Source: CAMLDH01 sp966250375
GTDB taxonomy: Bacteria > Pseudomonadota > Gammaproteobacteria > Burkholderiales > Burkholderiaceae_D
Assembly (NCBI GenBank): GCA_966250375.1
Contig: CBINHE010000010.1
Coordinates: 1-64,000, forward strand
Direction of reading: 5' to 3'
Length of the DNA: 64,000 nucleotides
Position numbers and translations under genes: made by a program. Every line of letters begins with the position of its first letter. Within the stretch, counting starts at the first letter, position 1. Positions 8,822-16,698 of the stretch are shown here, one piece after another. The notes under the pieces are model-generated. The model was not told the DNA's origin. It did not search any database and saw only the letters and a program-made list of their open reading frames with translations.

Positions 8822-8908
8822 TCAGCCCGGTATCAGCACAAAGAAAATAAAAGACAACCCAATCAACATGACAGCGAGTATCGCCAATACCAGAAAAGGA
8901 ATCTTCAT
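8822..8908 (-). CDS. 28-residue hydrophobic membrane peptide
   Basis: A short reading frame translating to MKIPFLVLAILAVM followed by LIGLSFIFFVLIPG: one transmembrane helix over almost its entire length, with K2 as its only charged residue. An ideal ggagg site lies seven bases before the ATG, which is the main argument that it is real. It has no relative I recognise; such peptides often bind larger membrane proteins or act as type I toxins. It stands alone between the Ala/Lys-rich gene and the broken PPOX gene. Confidence 0.5.
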   Translation of the reverse strand: MKIPFLVLAILAVMLIGLSFIFFVLIPG

Positions 8909-9014
8909 TCTGAACCTCCATTCAGAAATGCTGCTCCTGCCAGCTTTTGTAGTGAAACATTTTCCCTGGTTTGAATCGCATCCCACGTGCATGCCGTTAC
9001 TTGTCGCGTGGGCG

Positions 9015-9311
9015 CTACACCGTCACCAAGTCCGTATGGCCGAAGCCCTTTTCGTAATTCAATACGGAGCCAATTTGCGGCGCGATTTTTAAAAATAGCG
9101 TATCACTTCCCTGCCCGGTTTTCACCCACTCCGCCAATTGCGGAAAGCGCTTTAGCATGCAATCGGTCGCATGTTTGATTTTGTCGGAATCGCTCACGAT
9201 CTCGACAACACCGTCCATCGACAAGCCTTTGATTTGATTCCAGTCCTGATAGTTGCAGTTGATCGTTAGCGACCCTTTATTGAGAAGAGCATGCCGACAA
9301 GACAGAATTTT
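9015..9311 (-). pseudogene. 5 prime-truncated pyridoxamine-phosphate-oxidase-family protein
   Basis: The last 99 codons of a PPOX-like (general stress protein 26-type) flavin/FMN-binding gene. Visible family features are SLTINCNYQDWNQIKGLSM, then DGVVEIVSDSDKI and the C-terminal IAPQIGSVLNYEKGFGHTD. The in-frame sequence starts directly after a TGA at 9312-9314 and no start codon or N-terminal FMN-binding half is present; normal members are about 150 residues or more. The break lies within a few bases of the 3 prime end of the Hsp20 gene, so a deletion probably fused the two loci. A 69-residue product from an internal TTG start would not be expected to fold. Confidence 0.7.
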
Positions 9312-9321
9312 TCACAGAGCA

Positions 9322-9768
9322 CTATTGAATGGAGAGTTGTTTGCCGCCGGCTCCCTGCTTTTTCGGCAGCGTCAATTCAAGCATGCCGTTCTGATATTTG
9401 GCTTCCGCTTTCGTATCATCGACTGCTTGAGGGAGGGTAAAGTTGCGTTGCTGTTGGCCATGGTAACGTTCGCTGCACACCATGGTTCCGCTTTTTTGCT
9501 CCTCTTCCTTTTGCACTTCCGCACTAATGGAAACCTGGTTGCCGTCGATGGCGACCTTGATGTCGTCTTTCTTCACACCTGGTATTTCCGCTTTCACCAT
9601 ATAGGCTTGATCGGTCTCCGATACATCCATCCGAATGCGCGGCTCCGATTCGATACCGCGCAAAGTCGGCATCATACGAAAATCCTTTAAAAGTTCTTCG
9701 ATGTTGCGAAACGGTTCCAAGCGCGCTATATCGCCAAACGGATCAAAGCGCATTAAATTGTTAGCCAT
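9322..9768 (-). CDS. Hsp20 small heat shock protein
   Basis: 148 residues: a short N-terminal arm with MRFDPFGDIARLEPF, an alpha-crystallin domain (about 45-135, from EPRIRMDVSETDQAYMVKAE) and the conserved NGMLELTLPKK strand, then a short C-terminal tail. ATP-independent holdase that binds unfolding proteins in the cytoplasm as large oligomers. A gagg site eight bases before MANNLMRF supports this start over the longer frame to 9828. The typical C-terminal I-x-I motif is not evident, the end being GGKQLSIQ. I see no convincing sigma-32 promoter upstream. Confidence 0.92.
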   Translation of the reverse strand: MANNLMRFDPFGDIARLEPFRNIEELLKDFRMMPTLRGIESEPRIRMDVSETDQAYMVKAEIPGVKKDDIKVAIDGNQVSISAEVQKEEEQKSGTMVCSERYHGQQQRNFTLPQAVDDTKAEAKYQNGMLELTLPKKQGAGGKQLSIQ

Positions 9769-10142
9769 GATTAACCTCATCTCTGTTATAGATTCACAGG
9801 AAAAACACGAAAGTCGCCGCATTTGCAACGCCAGTGCCCCAACGCAATCGCATGACGCGTCGCACGCGATTCATGCATCGTGTCTCTATGAATATATGAG
9901 CGACTTCTCATCTTGTTATGCGCCGCATCAATGCAACCTCAATTCCCGCTTTCATGACTACTCCAGAACTTTGCTTTTCTTGCGGACTCTAGTAATAAAG
10001 CAAAGAGGAAAATTTCCATACCCTCCATGCGTCGAGATGTTCTCTCGGAGGTTATTTCGTTAAACGCTGGCTGCGATGACAAAACATTTCCCTTACGATT
10101 CCCTCTCGGAGAATTCATTGTCCACTTCATTTCCCCGCTGAC

Positions 10143-10424
10143 ACAGCGCGTAGGTTGGGCTAACGCTTTATCAGCCCAACATCCCCCTCCAGAAACGGCG
10201 GCCAGGCGCATTCATTGATTGCGGTCTCAACCTGGCCTCATTTTTCCGTAAGATTTTCGCTCGCCATTTCCCGATGATGTGTTCGGTGAGGTGACCGCTT
10301 TTTCGATCAGCGAGATTGACGGAAAAAAATAGGTGGCTCCGGCTGTGTTCGCTCTGCGGTATCTCATCGAGGTCATCTCATGGAATGTTGGGCTGATAAA
10401 GCGTTAGCCCAACCTACGCGCTGT
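10143..10424. mobile_element. REP/RAYT-derived element, copy 1
   Basis: Perfect 34-bp inverted ends (10148-10181 and 10386-10419) with core gcgtaggttgggctaacgc, extended by a few more bases. The interior is the 5 prime coding end of a REP-associated tyrosine transposase on the - strand. Compared with copy 2 (11382-11654) it differs by about five substitutions and one missing base at the ggaaaaaaat run, which breaks the reading frame. Both copies point the same way. Confidence 0.85.
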
Positions 10425-10503
10425 AAGTGTCGTAACAGATAGCGGGGACATGTTAAAATCCGACAACTAATTGCTATTAATACATCTTTTTTGAAGGGAA
10501 CTT

Positions 10504-10903
10504 ATGTGGGACAAGAAAAAAGCCATTGATTATTTAAATGCCCATGCGAACGCTACTAGTTTAGGCAGATGCGCTGAATATGTAAGAAAGGCTATTGAAG
10601 CAGGGGGAATAACTTTACATAGGCGTACCTCTGCAAAGGATTACGGACTCAGCCTTCAGGCTTCAGGTTTCAGGTTTCACTTCTGCGTGTGCGTCAACTC
10701 CTTTGGCTGGTGATGTCGCCATCATTCAACCGATACATGGACATCCTCATGGACACATGACCATGTTCAATGGGGAAATTTGGATATCCGATTTTAAGCA
10801 ATACCATGGGCTTTATCCCGGCCCGACATATAGAAAGTTAAAACCTTCCTTCGTGATTTACCGTTACTCTAACCAAGGTAAAACATGCGAATCTCAAATG
10901 TAA
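10504..10903 (+). pseudogene. Frameshifted amidase-like (CHAP/NlpC-type) toxin gene
   Basis: Two frames together encode a small peptidoglycan-amidase-like effector. The N-terminal part has GRCAEYVRKAIEAGG, the probable catalytic cysteine; the second has GHPHGHMTMFNG, the probable catalytic histidine, then WISDFKQ and YPGPTYRKLKP. Proteins of this shape are T6SS cell-wall effectors. The frame is broken by an exact tandem duplication of aggtttc (10665-10671 and 10672-10678). Removing one copy restores a 130-residue protein reading ASGFTSACASTPLAGDVAII across the site. As it stands translation ends at 10713 and the product lacks the histidine. It overlaps the next gene by 19 bp, as toxin-immunity pairs often do. 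Confidence 0.72.
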
Positions 10904-11373
10904 AAAACTCGCTACGCGCAAAAGGATTTTCTTTTTTTGCAGTGTGCCTCTTGATCTGCTTCAGCCAATTATTCATTGTTCAATCAGCGTTGGCATGTAC
11001 CTCTTTGACGCCAGATGCTACCGTCTCTAAATTTTATAATTGGTATCTGCATTTATTGGCGACGGATCATGATCCATTACGTGATGATCGTCCAAAACTT
11101 TCTGAGTATGTTTCGAAAGCATTGATCCAAGAAATTACTCAGCGAATGAATAGCGCGGACGGATTGGATGCGGATTATTTTATTCAAGCGCAGGACTATC
11201 TTGATGATTGGGAAAATAATATTTCAGTTACAAAGCCAGAAATCAACGGTAATACAGCCGTGCTTGTCGTCACGCTTGGAGCAACCGAAGAGAGTAGATA
11301 TCGGCTGCACCTTACTCTGAAAAAAGAAAGCAATATTTGGAAAATTCGGAAGGTGCGAACTTTGTCGCATTAG
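10885..11373 (+). CDS. Periplasmic DUF3828-like protein, probable amidase immunity protein
   Basis: 162 residues. A long hydrophobic N-terminal signal (about 38 residues, cleaved near SALA/CTS) exports it. The mature part has FYNWYLHLLATDHDPL near its start, the usual opening of the DUF3828 fold, and a C-terminal beta section ending RYRLHLTLKKESNIWKIRKV. DUF3828-like periplasmic proteins occur as antidotes next to T6SS amidases. The 19-bp overlap with the amidase-like gene and the periplasmic address fit that role; activity is inferred from context. It is intact while its toxin is broken, as expected if the antidote must be kept. Confidence 0.65.
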   Translation: MRISNVKNSLRAKGFSFFAVCLLICFSQLFIVQSALACTSLTPDATVSKFYNWYLHLLATDHDPLRDDRPKLSEYVSKALIQEITQRMNSADGLDADYFIQAQDYLDDWENNISVTKPEINGNTAVLVVTLGATEESRYRLHLTLKKESNIWKIRKVRTLSH

Positions 11374-11381
11374 CGCGTAGC

Positions 11382-11654
11382 GCGTAGGTTGGGCTAACGC
11401 TTTATCAGCCCAACATCCCCCTCCAAAAACGGCGGCCAGGCGCATTCATTGATTGCGGTCTCAACCTGGCCTCATTTTTCCGTAAGATTTTCGCTCGCCA
11501 TTTCCCGATGATGTGTTCGGTGAGGTGACCGCTTTTTCGATCAGCGAGATTGACGGCGAAAAAATAGGTGGCTCCGGATATGTTCGCTCTGCGGTATCTC
11601 ATCAAGGTCATCTCATGGAATGTTGGGCTGATAAAGCGTTAGCCCAACCTACGC
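11382..11654 (-). mobile_element. REP/RAYT-derived element, copy 2, with transposase scrap
   Basis: Same 34-bp inverted ends as copy 1 (11382-11415 and 11621-11654). The - strand frame 11405-11611 reads MRYRRANISGATYFFAVNLADRKS, the N-terminus of a REP-associated tyrosine transposase (RAYT), then loses homology after about 50 residues. The catalytic HUH and tyrosine part is absent, so this element cannot move itself. It needs a full RAYT elsewhere in the genome. Confidence 0.85.
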
Positions 11655-11691
11655 ATTGACGGGAGATTTTCCGGATGCGTACCAAGCCGCC

Positions 11692-14600
11692 TCAGTGTAT
11701 CAGGGGCGCCCCTGATTGCAGAATGCCTCTTTGCAGCAGCTTGGTCATCACGCCCGCATCGACTGCCTCGGAAATCGCATAGCCCTGAGCCTCGTCGCAG
11801 TCATGCTCGCGCAGGAAAGCCAACTGTTCCTGGCTCTCGACCCCTTCGGCGATGACCTTGAGTCCGAGACTGTGGGCCATGGTAATGACAGCCGTCGTAA
11901 TCGCTTTGTTGTCGATCGACGCTGGAATGTCCCGGATAAAGGTTTTGTCGATCTTGAGGGTGTCGACTGCCATGTGCTTCAAGCGGCTGAGGGAGGAGTA
12001 GCCAGTGCCGAAATCGTCGATGGCAATTGTCATGCCACGGCTCTTAAGGCGCCGAAAAGCATCGGCGCAACGTTCAAAGGAGAGCAGGATCCTTTCGGTA
12101 ATCTCGAGTTGCAAGGTCATGTCTTGCCCCAGATCCTGCTGCCGTAGCGCCTCATCGAGGGATTCGTCCATGTGATCATGGAGGATCTGACGGCCGGAAA
12201 GATTGATCGCAACCCGGAGCGGCGCAAGACTTTGCTCGGACCAAATGGCAGCTTGGGAAAGGGCGGTATCAAGGACCCACTCGCTGATGACGTCGATCAG
12301 CCCGCTCTCTTCGGCGACGTGGATGAATTCACCGGGGAGGATCAGTCCGCGCGTTGGATTGCGCCAGCGCAGCAATGCTTCCACCCCCACTATGCGTCCT
12401 GAAGCAAGCGCAATCTGCGGCTGATAGTACAACTCGAATTCGCCGCAAGCGAGGGCATGGCGCAATCCCGCTTCCAGCGCAAGATGGGCATTTGCCTCGG
12501 CCGTGATTTCCGCAGTAAAGAAATCGTAGTTATTCCGGCCCCGCGCTTTGGCCCGATACATGGCCGCATCCGCAGCCTTGAGGAGGTCCGCCGCGTTCGA
12601 TGCATCGTCTGGGTAGATGCTGATTCCGATACTGGCGGACGTGGCAATTTCCTTGCCTGACAGGGAGAGCGGCCGGGCGACCGATTGAATGACCTTGCGG
12701 ACCAAGGGCATGGCACCTTCTGCGTCCACAAGATCGTTGACGATAATCGCGAATTCATCACCGCCCAGTCTTGCCACGGTGTCTTCCGCGCGCACGCATT
12801 GTTGCAGCCGTTCTGCCACGACTTTAAGCAACTGATCACCGGCGGCATGGCCCATGCTGTCGTTGACGAGCTTGAAGCGATCCAGGTCAAGCAGGAACAT
12901 GCCGATCTTCTGTCCATGGCGATTCGCTTGTTTCATGGCTTGGTCGAGATTGGCAGCGAACAGCAGTCGGTTAGGCAGCCCGGTAAGTACATCGTGGTGG
13001 GCGAGATGGACCATCTTCATTTCGGCGCTCTTGATGGCGCTGATATCCGAAAAAATGATCACGTAGTGGCTGATTCGCCCGCCTTCGTCCCGTACCAGGC
13101 TAATGTTTTCCCAGACCGGGTAGACCTCGCCATCCTTGTGCCGATTCCATATCTCGCCTTGCCACTGTCCCGAGGAAGCCAGCACCTCCATCATGCTGAC
13201 GTAGAACGCGTCATCATGCCGTTCGGATTGCAGCAAGTGCGGCGTATTCCCCAGCACGTCCTGGGGCTCGAAGCCGGTGATGCGGGAGAAGGCTTGATTC
13301 ACAGTGACGATGCGGCACTCGGAATCGGTAACGATGATGCCTTCATTGGTGTTGGAAAAAACAACCGCCGCCTGGCGCAAACCTTCTTCGGCGCGCCGAT
13401 GCTCGGTGTAATCGAACACCGTGATGCGGCTCAATACATAGCCTCCGTTTTCGTCCCGCACGGCAGTACCGCTCGCCAACACCGGCAATATGCTGCCGTC
13501 CTGACGCACCAGTTCGTATTCCCTGTCATGAAACAAGCCTTCTTGCTTCAAACGGCGGACATCCTCCTCGAATGCCGCGCGACTGGTCGGACTGAGCAAG
13601 TCTGTAAAGCGTTTCACGTTGACCACGTCCGCTGCCGCATACCCCAACCACGCCAACTCGGTCTTGTTCATGCGGATGACGATGCCGTCCGCATCCAGGG
13701 AATGGTAGCCGCACGGCGCATGGTCATAGAGATCCTCCATTTCCTCGGCGAGTTTGCGCATGTCCTCCTCTGCCTTGCGCCGCACTTGCGCGAGCCGAAT
13801 CACACTTTCCACGCGGGCCACCAGTTCCCGCGCAGGAAACGGTTTGGTCAGGTAATCGTCCGCACCGGCGGCCAAGCCTTCGATGCGCGCTTCTTCGCCG
13901 CTGCGTGCCGACAAGAACATGGCCGGCAGACTGGCCGTGTTGCCTCCGGCGCGGATGTGGCGAAGCAAGGCCAAGCCGCCCATTCCAGGCATCATCATGT
14001 CGCTCAAGAGGAGGTCGGGCGGGTCGGCCTGACACACTGCCAAGGCGGCTTCGGCGTCCGCCACCGCAATGACTGTGTAGCCGGCCTGCGCCAGCAAGCG
14101 CCGGATATAGGTACGCATGTCGGCATTGTCGTCGGCCACCACGATACGCCCCAGTTTTTCCGTCGGGCGTGCTTCATTCGGCGGCACGACGGCGGCGGTA
14201 TCAGGCAACCATTGCAACGCTTCTTCGACGAAGGCTTGCCTCAGTGGACGGGACCCCGCCTGCGTCGCTGCTGTCGTTTCAGCAGCGACATCGGTGCTTG
14301 CGTGCTTCACGCCAAGCGGAATGCGAACGGTGAAGCGACTACCCTGCCCCGCGTTACTTGCCACGTCAATGCGCCCGTCGTGCAGGCGGACGAGGTCGTT
14401 GACCAATGCGAGTCCGATGCCGCTGCCCTCGTAGGTGCGGCCATGCGCCCCCTCGATCCGATGAAAACGTTCGAATATGTGAGGCAGTTCATGCTTTGGA
14501 ATACCGGTGCCGGTATCGATGATGCTCAGTTCCGCTGCACTATCCACCGCGCGCAAATGGACCTCGATGCGTCCCGCGAAAGTGAATTTGAAGGCATTGG

Positions 14601-15600
14601 AAAGCAGGTTCAGGATTATTTTTTCCCACATGTCGCGGTCGACCTCGACTTGCTGCGGCAGCGGCGGGCAGTCCACAATAAACACCAGGCCTGCCCAGTC
14701 GCATACCGATTCGAAATTGCTCGCAAGTTCCGCTGTGTAGGCGGCAAGATCGGTCGCTTGCCAGACTGGACGCGCGCGACCTGCCTCGATCCGGGAAAAA
14801 TCCAGCAAGGTATTGACCAGCTTGAGAAGCCGCAAAGCGTTGCGATGCGCAATTTTCAGCAATTCCTGGCGATCTGGCGCAGGAAGCGAGATATGCCGTT
14901 CCAGCAAGTCCTCGATGGGACCCAGCATCAAGGTAAGCGGCGTGCGGAATTCATGCGACACGTTGGCGAAGAATTCCGTCTTCGCATGATCCAGTTCTCG
15001 CAGCCGCTCGTTGAACTGCATCAATTCGGCCTCGCGGCGTTCCAGCTCCTCCATGGCTGCCTTGAGCTTGCGATTGGCTTCTTTCATTTCCGTCGCCCGA
15101 TGCAATATTTCGGCCTCCATCCGTTGTGCCCGCTGCTCCACATTCTCGATGCGCGCAGCGCTTTCGCGCGACAGGATGAAGTCGGTAATATCTTCCACGT
15201 GGTGGATGATATAAAGCAGACCGCCATCCGGACCGAAGACCGGTGTATTGACGGGGCTCCAGTAGCGCACCTCGAAGTCTTCCTCGGCGCCTCCAGCACG
15301 GGGAATATCGTATTTCTGGACACCCATGGTGTCGGGCATGCGATCGCGCATCACCCGCTGCAATGAGGCTCGCAGGTCGCTGACCCCGCTACCGGAATGA
15401 TCACTTGGGTTGTCGGGGAACACCTCAAACAAACCACGGCCGACGATAGCAGATCGCGTCTTCCCGGTAGCAGCCAAATAGTGCTCATTGACTGCAACGA
15501 TCGTAAAACTCGGCTCGCAACGCAGTATCAGGTAGGGGTGCGGAGTCGATTCGAACAGGAGACGAAATGTCGAATCGGAGAGGGGCTGCAAATAGGGCAT
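11692..15600 (-). CDS. PAS-histidine kinase-REC-PAS-PAS-GGDEF-EAL hybrid
   Basis: 1302 residues, no membrane segment, so a cytoplasmic sensor. Order: PAS (about 10-140), coiled coil (150-205), HisKA with H216 in SHEFRTPL, HATPase (to about 435), receiver with D534 in LLSDMMMPG, two PAS domains (about 625-740 and 750-870), GGDEF (946-950, LGGDEF intact) and EAL (E1074, EALLRW). It combines a complete phosphorelay input with a complete c-di-GMP synthesis/degradation output in one chain. Presumably phosphotransfer from H216 to D534 controls the output. Monocistronic. The upstream region repeats atgccctatt (the start) 23 bp earlier with an immediate stop, a short duplication of no clear meaning. 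Confidence 0.9.
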   Translation of the reverse strand: MPYLQPLSDSTFRLLFESTPHPYLILRCEPSFTIVAVNEHYLAATGKTRSAIVGRGLFEVFPDNPSDHSGSGVSDLRASLQRVMRDRMPDTMGVQKYDIPRAGGAEEDFEVRYWSPVNTPVFGPDGGLLYIIHHVEDITDFILSRESAARIENVEQRAQRMEAEILHRATEMKEANRKLKAAMEELERREAELMQFNERLRELDHAKTEFFANVSHEFRTPLTLMLGPIEDLLERHISLPAPDRQELLKIAHRNALRLLKLVNTLLDFSRIEAGRARPVWQATDLAAYTAELASNFESVCDWAGLVFIVDCPPLPQQVEVDRDMWEKIILNLLSNAFKFTFAGRIEVHLRAVDSAAELSIIDTGTGIPKHELPHIFERFHRIEGAHGRTYEGSGIGLALVNDLVRLHDGRIDVASNAGQGSRFTVRIPLGVKHASTDVAAETTAATQAGSRPLRQAFVEEALQWLPDTAAVVPPNEARPTEKLGRIVVADDNADMRTYIRRLLAQAGYTVIAVADAEAALAVCQADPPDLLLSDMMMPGMGGLALLRHIRAGGNTASLPAMFLSARSGEEARIEGLAAGADDYLTKPFPARELVARVESVIRLAQVRRKAEEDMRKLAEEMEDLYDHAPCGYHSLDADGIVIRMNKTELAWLGYAAADVVNVKRFTDLLSPTSRAAFEEDVRRLKQEGLFHDREYELVRQDGSILPVLASGTAVRDENGGYVLSRITVFDYTEHRRAEEGLRQAAVVFSNTNEGIIVTDSECRIVTVNQAFSRITGFEPQDVLGNTPHLLQSERHDDAFYVSMMEVLASSGQWQGEIWNRHKDGEVYPVWENISLVRDEGGRISHYVIIFSDISAIKSAEMKMVHLAHHDVLTGLPNRLLFAANLDQAMKQANRHGQKIGMFLLDLDRFKLVNDSMGHAAGDQLLKVVAERLQQCVRAEDTVARLGGDEFAIIVNDLVDAEGAMPLVRKVIQSVARPLSLSGKEIATSASIGISIYPDDASNAADLLKAADAAMYRAKARGRNNYDFFTAEITAEANAHLALEAGLRHALACGEFELYYQPQIALASGRIVGVEALLRWRNPTRGLILPGEFIHVAEESGLIDVISEWVLDTALSQAAIWSEQSLAPLRVAINLSGRQILHDHMDESLDEALRQQDLGQDMTLQLEITERILLSFERCADAFRRLKSRGMTIAIDDFGTGYSSLSRLKHMAVDTLKIDKTFIRDIPASIDNKAITTAVITMAHSLGLKVIAEGVESQEQLAFLREHDCDEAQGYAISEAVDAGVMTKLLQRGILQSGAPLIH

Positions 15601-15719
15601 GTAGGGGCCGCTAATAGGGCATGTCGTAGATAAATGTTATTTTAGTAAGACCTTCCCACACCAAGCATAGTTCATTGGTTTGGCAGGGATTTGCTCACGC
15701 AAAAGTTACCGAATGACGA

Positions 15720-16697
15720 CTACTTCGTTACCAGAATCCTGGAGCGATCAATGGTGAGTGCCACCGCCGCCACCACCAGTACGCCATAGACGATGGGCTC
15801 GTAGGCGGGATCGAGACCGATTGCCGCGATGCCAATTCGAAGAACAGTAACCGTCAGCACGCCAATCAACGTACGGCCCATCCCCCCTACCCCGCCCGTC
15901 ATGGCGTTGCCGCCAATCAGGACGGCAGCAATACTCGGCAGGAGCAGGCTGTCGGCAATCGTCGGGTTGCCGCTGTAGGTGCGCGCCACCATCGCCATCC
16001 CGGCCAGCCCGGAGAACAGTCCGCTCAGCGCGAAGGCAAAGGTCTTCACCCGCCCGACACGAATTCCGGAAAGTAATGCCACCCTTGGGTTAAGGCCGAC
16101 TGCGTAGATGGCACGGCCAAACGGGAGCCAGCGCAAGGATGCGGCCAGGACGATGAGCGCCGCAGCCGCAAAGGCGAACGAATGAGGTACCCCAAAGCTG
16201 CTGCCTTCGAGCCAGCCGACGGCGGCATAGCCAGTGTCAACCGGAATGGTCGTGTGCGCGATCGCCAGTGCCAGGCCCGACCATATGCCGAAGCCGGCCA
16301 GCGTGACGACGATCGAAGGTATCTGGGCACGCGCGTGGAGTGCGCCCTGAAAAGCACCGATGAGAGTGGTCAGCGCCAGCACACCAAGCACGCCGCCGCC
16401 TCCCAGCGACGGCAGCACAAGCGCAATCAGCACCGAAGCCAGCGCGGCCAGCGCGGCCACCGACAAGTCGATGCCGCCGAGCAGGATCACCAGCGTCTGG
16501 CCGCTCGCCAGCAGCAGGATCACGCTCGACTCACCAGCCAGCACGCTCAGATTGTCGAGAGACAGAAACGCGGGTTCGGCCACGCCCACAGCACCCAAGA
16601 GAGCGAGCAGAACCGCGAGCGGCATGAACGGTACGATGATCCGGCGTGCGCCATTGCCATAAGCGTTTTTCTGCGCAGACCAATCGAGCAGAGACAT
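15720..16697 (-). CDS. Ribose-type ABC importer permease, second copy
   Basis: 325 residues with about ten hydrophobic helices, of the RbsC/BPD_transp_2 family. Motifs include GGIDLSVAALAALASV near residue 75 and the GLNPRVALLSGIRVGRVK loop that contacts the ATPase. It starts one base after the stop of the ATPase gene. Together with the other permease it should form a heterodimeric channel in the inner membrane. The start MSLLDWS at 16697 is preferred because it sits right behind the upstream stop. Confidence 0.88.
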   Translation of the reverse strand: MSLLDWSAQKNAYGNGARRIIVPFMPLAVLLALLGAVGVAEPAFLSLDNLSVLAGESSVILLLASGQTLVILLGGIDLSVAALAALASVLIALVLPSLGGGGVLGVLALTTLIGAFQGALHARAQIPSIVVTLAGFGIWSGLALAIAHTTIPVDTGYAAVGWLEGSSFGVPHSFAFAAAALIVLAASLRWLPFGRAIYAVGLNPRVALLSGIRVGRVKTFAFALSGLFSGLAGMAMVARTYSGNPTIADSLLLPSIAAVLIGGNAMTGGVGGMGRTLIGVLTVTVLRIGIAAIGLDPAYEPIVYGVLVVAAVALTIDRSRILVTK

Positions 16698-16698
16698 A

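Noticed and set aside
10504..10713. A stand-alone 69-residue protein
   Set aside because: It is the N-terminal part of the amidase-like gene cut off by the 7-bp duplication; the tail after residue 57 is out-of-frame sequence.
12685..15366. An 893-codon open frame on the + strand opposite the hybrid kinase
   Set aside because: It mirrors the codon pattern of the intact 1302-residue kinase on the other strand, and its translation shows no domain. Long antisense frames are common in GC-rich genes.
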